From Reticulascus tulasneorum (lineage: Eukaryota; Ascomycota; Sordariomycetes; Glomerellales; Reticulascaceae), in the NCBI GenBank assembly GCA_001557505.1, contig LSAX01000005.1, positions 1 to 64,000 of the forward strand: 64,000 bases of DNA, written 5' to 3'. The notes below the pieces were generated by a model, which ran no database searches, was not told the origin of the DNA, and worked only from the letters and a program-made list of their open reading frames with translations. A program made the translations under genes and the position numbers. Shown here in pieces: positions 61,763-64,000 of the stretch; the first letter of the stretch is position 1, and each line of letters starts with the position of its first letter.

Positions 61763-62729
61763 TATGCGGTCGACGGGGGGATGGCTCCCGTTTTGTCCCT
61801 GATCTCCGAGACGCCGGTCCAGCTGCGATCCTATGGATTCTCTAGTCGGTTGTTCAAAGCCAGGCGCATCGGGAGTCTGTGGTCTCGCCAAGCTGATCGC
61901 CCATAGAGGGGCGTCATCAGCAGGGGATGGCGGATCGCGAAACTTACCAAAAATTTGGTCAGCTTGGCGAGATTGAAGTTTAAGTATTTACAAGGTTGAC
62001 GTGCGAATCCGCTTGCAACGTCGAGGGGCCATTGTGATGGTATTTTAGGGACTTGTGGCTATCTGGGCTAAGAGCAAAGTTTGGTCGATAGGTAACTTCG
62101 CGAAAGTTGTCAAGGCTGAGCAAGGAACTGCGGCCAAACATCCATTCATTATGAAACACTGCTTCTATGAAATATTGCTTCTTTGAATAGTGAGGTCCTT
62201 AAACGTAGTCTGAACGAGCCTTCTGGCAATATCGGGTGAGTTTTGGAAGCTGATGAGCTAGAGCAGGAACGCCCATCTCGTAATAGACGCCTCCACGAAT
62301 GGCGTAGGGCAGCAATGACAGAATCGAACGCTAGCGGGGAGTTTGGTAAAGTTCAAGTTTGTGGAGAGCTGCAGTCCCAACTCAAGTGGAGTGAGGCACA
62401 GGAAGACCAAATTTGAACTTCACGTTCGTGCACGGGCCATGGCAAGTCTGCAGAGTGTCCAAAATATCATGTTGACACGGAAATGCTTCGTGACAGAGCA
62501 TCTTAGTACTCTTATGGGTAAATGGATTTTGACTGGCTGATAGTGGTGATGTAAGGTGTAAGTCTGATCTGAGTGTCGCGGCCAAGGCATGCAACCTGTG
62601 TGACTCCGGCTAATAAATCTATTGGGATGACCGATTCCGGAGGGTAGCAGCTATTCAGGCGATTTCAGGTTGCTAATCTGGAAAAAGAGTCTTATTTCCT
62701 GCCGAAGTGAGATGCCAGAATACTTCTTT
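61763..62729. other. Intergenic, no gene seen
   Basis: Short frames only. Confidence 0.5.
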
Positions 62730-64000
62730 TCAGCAATTACCGCTGCCTCTGGCGGCATCTTGCCATATTCTTTCCAACACAAGCTCCCCATCAGAGCCTG
62801 GGATCTGTAGCCATTCAATCTTCTCAAGCACTTCTTTAGCAGCCTCCCATTCAGGCACCCATGTCGCTTGCTGCCGTTTATATAGCTGTCCCTTATACCA
62901 AACTGCCAACTTAGACATTTCCCTCCGCCCTCTGTCGTCTTCGCTAACATTTTCAGCAACTGTTTCAACGGCAGAACTCGAGCAAGCAACGGTAAGCGCG
63001 TAGGCTCCTATTACAACCCTCCAAAGCCACAGCTCCTCAGTGTCGGCTTCGCGTGCGTATTCGGCCTTGACTCGTACCCAGTCAAGTAACCAGCTAAGGA
63101 GGTCGGCATTTCCCGACCCACCGGGCATCCATACGCCATCGAAGAAGATGATATTCAGATAAAGGTAGCCCGCTGTAGCCCAGGCGGCGGATGTATTGGG
63201 TAGGAGTTTAGGGGTAAGGTATCTGTTGTATGACGGAATGCAGGCCGGTACGATTTCTTTATTTGTTTTAATCTCACCGTCATCATCATTGAAACGACAG
63301 TAGAAGCGCATTGAGAACCCGTCCTCTTGGTTAGCCTTCCTTGCTGCTGCCATAAAACTCCCGATTCTATGCAAGAAAATATCAGCATGAAGATGGTGAG
63401 TAGAAACTGAATACAGAACTTGCATGAGCATTAAGTGTTGTGAGATCTGCCGATATGACTGGTAATGATGCCTCTCGGCGGGTTCTGCCTGTTCAAAAAC
63501 CTTGTTGAGACCATCAAGGTGTACTTGCGAGGCCGCGATCTCACCAATCCCTGCCTATTGAGGGCTCAGTTAGTATACTCAAAACCATAAATCTTACGTT
63601 CAATGCATAGTCGCAATTTGGAAAACAGTTCGTCAATCATACCTCTGCGAAAGAGAGACTGTTAATAGCCTCGACAATGCCCCTCTTGGAAGTCGGCGTT
63701 AACTCAGAGATTGACTTGTTGACGGCGCGGATGATCTCAAGCTTGTGAAAGAGGTAAGTCTCTTCTACGTCCTCGTACGAGCCACGAACCCACGAGTAAT
63801 GCATTGCCGCCATTACCAGGCCATTGTGATAGCAGACAGGGTCTGGTGTCAGAAGACCATGGCTGCCAAACAACCATGGTGTTAGTTGATTGTACTCCTA
63901 GCCGTCCACCGCGCATCCCTGATGGGACTGGGTATCGCTTACACGTATTCAGATGGCGCTCTGGTCTGAGACAAGAACCGGAAGCGGTTGACTGCAACTA
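62730..64000 (-). CDS. Transcription-factor-like protein, C-terminal part (runs off the window)
   Basis: The visible exons are 64000-63945 (partial), 63897-63643 and 63554-62730. The introns are 47 and 88 bp; the second has a CTAAC branch. They give about 378 residues. The composition and blocks (EYNQLTPWLFGSHG, YHNGLVMAAMHYSWV, EIAASQVHLDGL, RQISQHLMLMQVLYS, WLLDWVRVKAEY, GAYALTVACSSS) resemble the helical regulatory domain found behind Zn2Cys6 clusters in fungal factors (PF11951-like). The N-terminal DNA-binding part would lie beyond base 64000, so the class is inferred. The visible part shows no lesion. Confidence 0.65.

Overview
The window is a chromosome end of a filamentous ascomycete (Pezizomycotina, most likely a Sordariomycete). 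It opens with CCCTAA telomere repeats. Its genes carry short 47-120 bp introns with GT...AG ends and CTAAC or CTGAC branch sites. Two long AT-rich blocks hold transposons riddled with C-to-T and G-to-A changes, the mark of repeat-induced point mutation (RIP). No species can be named from the sequence alone.

Layout. 1-118 is telomere, followed by AT-rich subtelomeric spacer. 1.6-14.3 kb is a gene-sparse subtelomeric segment: an unknown gene with one in-frame stop, a surface-type protein, a 1.3 kb minisatellite, a hypothetical protein, an intronless bacterial-looking SDR oxidoreductase and a GPI-anchored cupredoxin. 14.7-20.2 kb is a RIP-degraded block with half of one MULE transposon (MULE-2) and a 3.44 kb MULE (element A). 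20.2-36.1 kb is a gene island: C2H2/Fungal_trans regulator, secreted beta-lactamase-like hydrolase, bZIP factor, secreted 3-carboxymuconate cyclase-like propeller protein, a transcription-factor fragment, a cysteine-rich small secreted protein and a truncated WD40 protein. 36.1-43.1 kb is the second RIP block, with the other half of MULE-2 and element B, an inverted copy of A. 43.1-57.2 kb holds a carbohydrate-use neighbourhood: GH43 (+CBM35-like), MFS sugar transporter, GH115 alpha-glucuronidase, a broken GH2 beta-galactosidase and a small secreted protein. The last 7 kb holds a poorly resolved gene, a C2H2 zinc-finger gene and a partial transcription-factor gene running off the window.

The strongest new observation concerns elements A and B. 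Each lacks a matching 8-bp target-site duplication, but their four flanks pair perfectly crosswise (TATAATAT at A-left with B-left; TAGGTATA at B-right with A-right). The two halves of MULE-2 also join into one element with inverted ends if the 19.5 kb between A and B is flipped. The gene island 20.23-39.7 kb therefore looks inverted by recombination between two inverted transposon copies.

A second theme is gene decay next to functional-looking genes. The GH2 gene has lost its nucleophile region, the GH43 gene has a 7-bp duplication and two C-to-T type stops, and the first gene from the telomere has a single in-frame TAG. GH115 and the sugar transporter look intact. Intron and exon calls were made by eye, and family names come from recognised motifs, not from searches.
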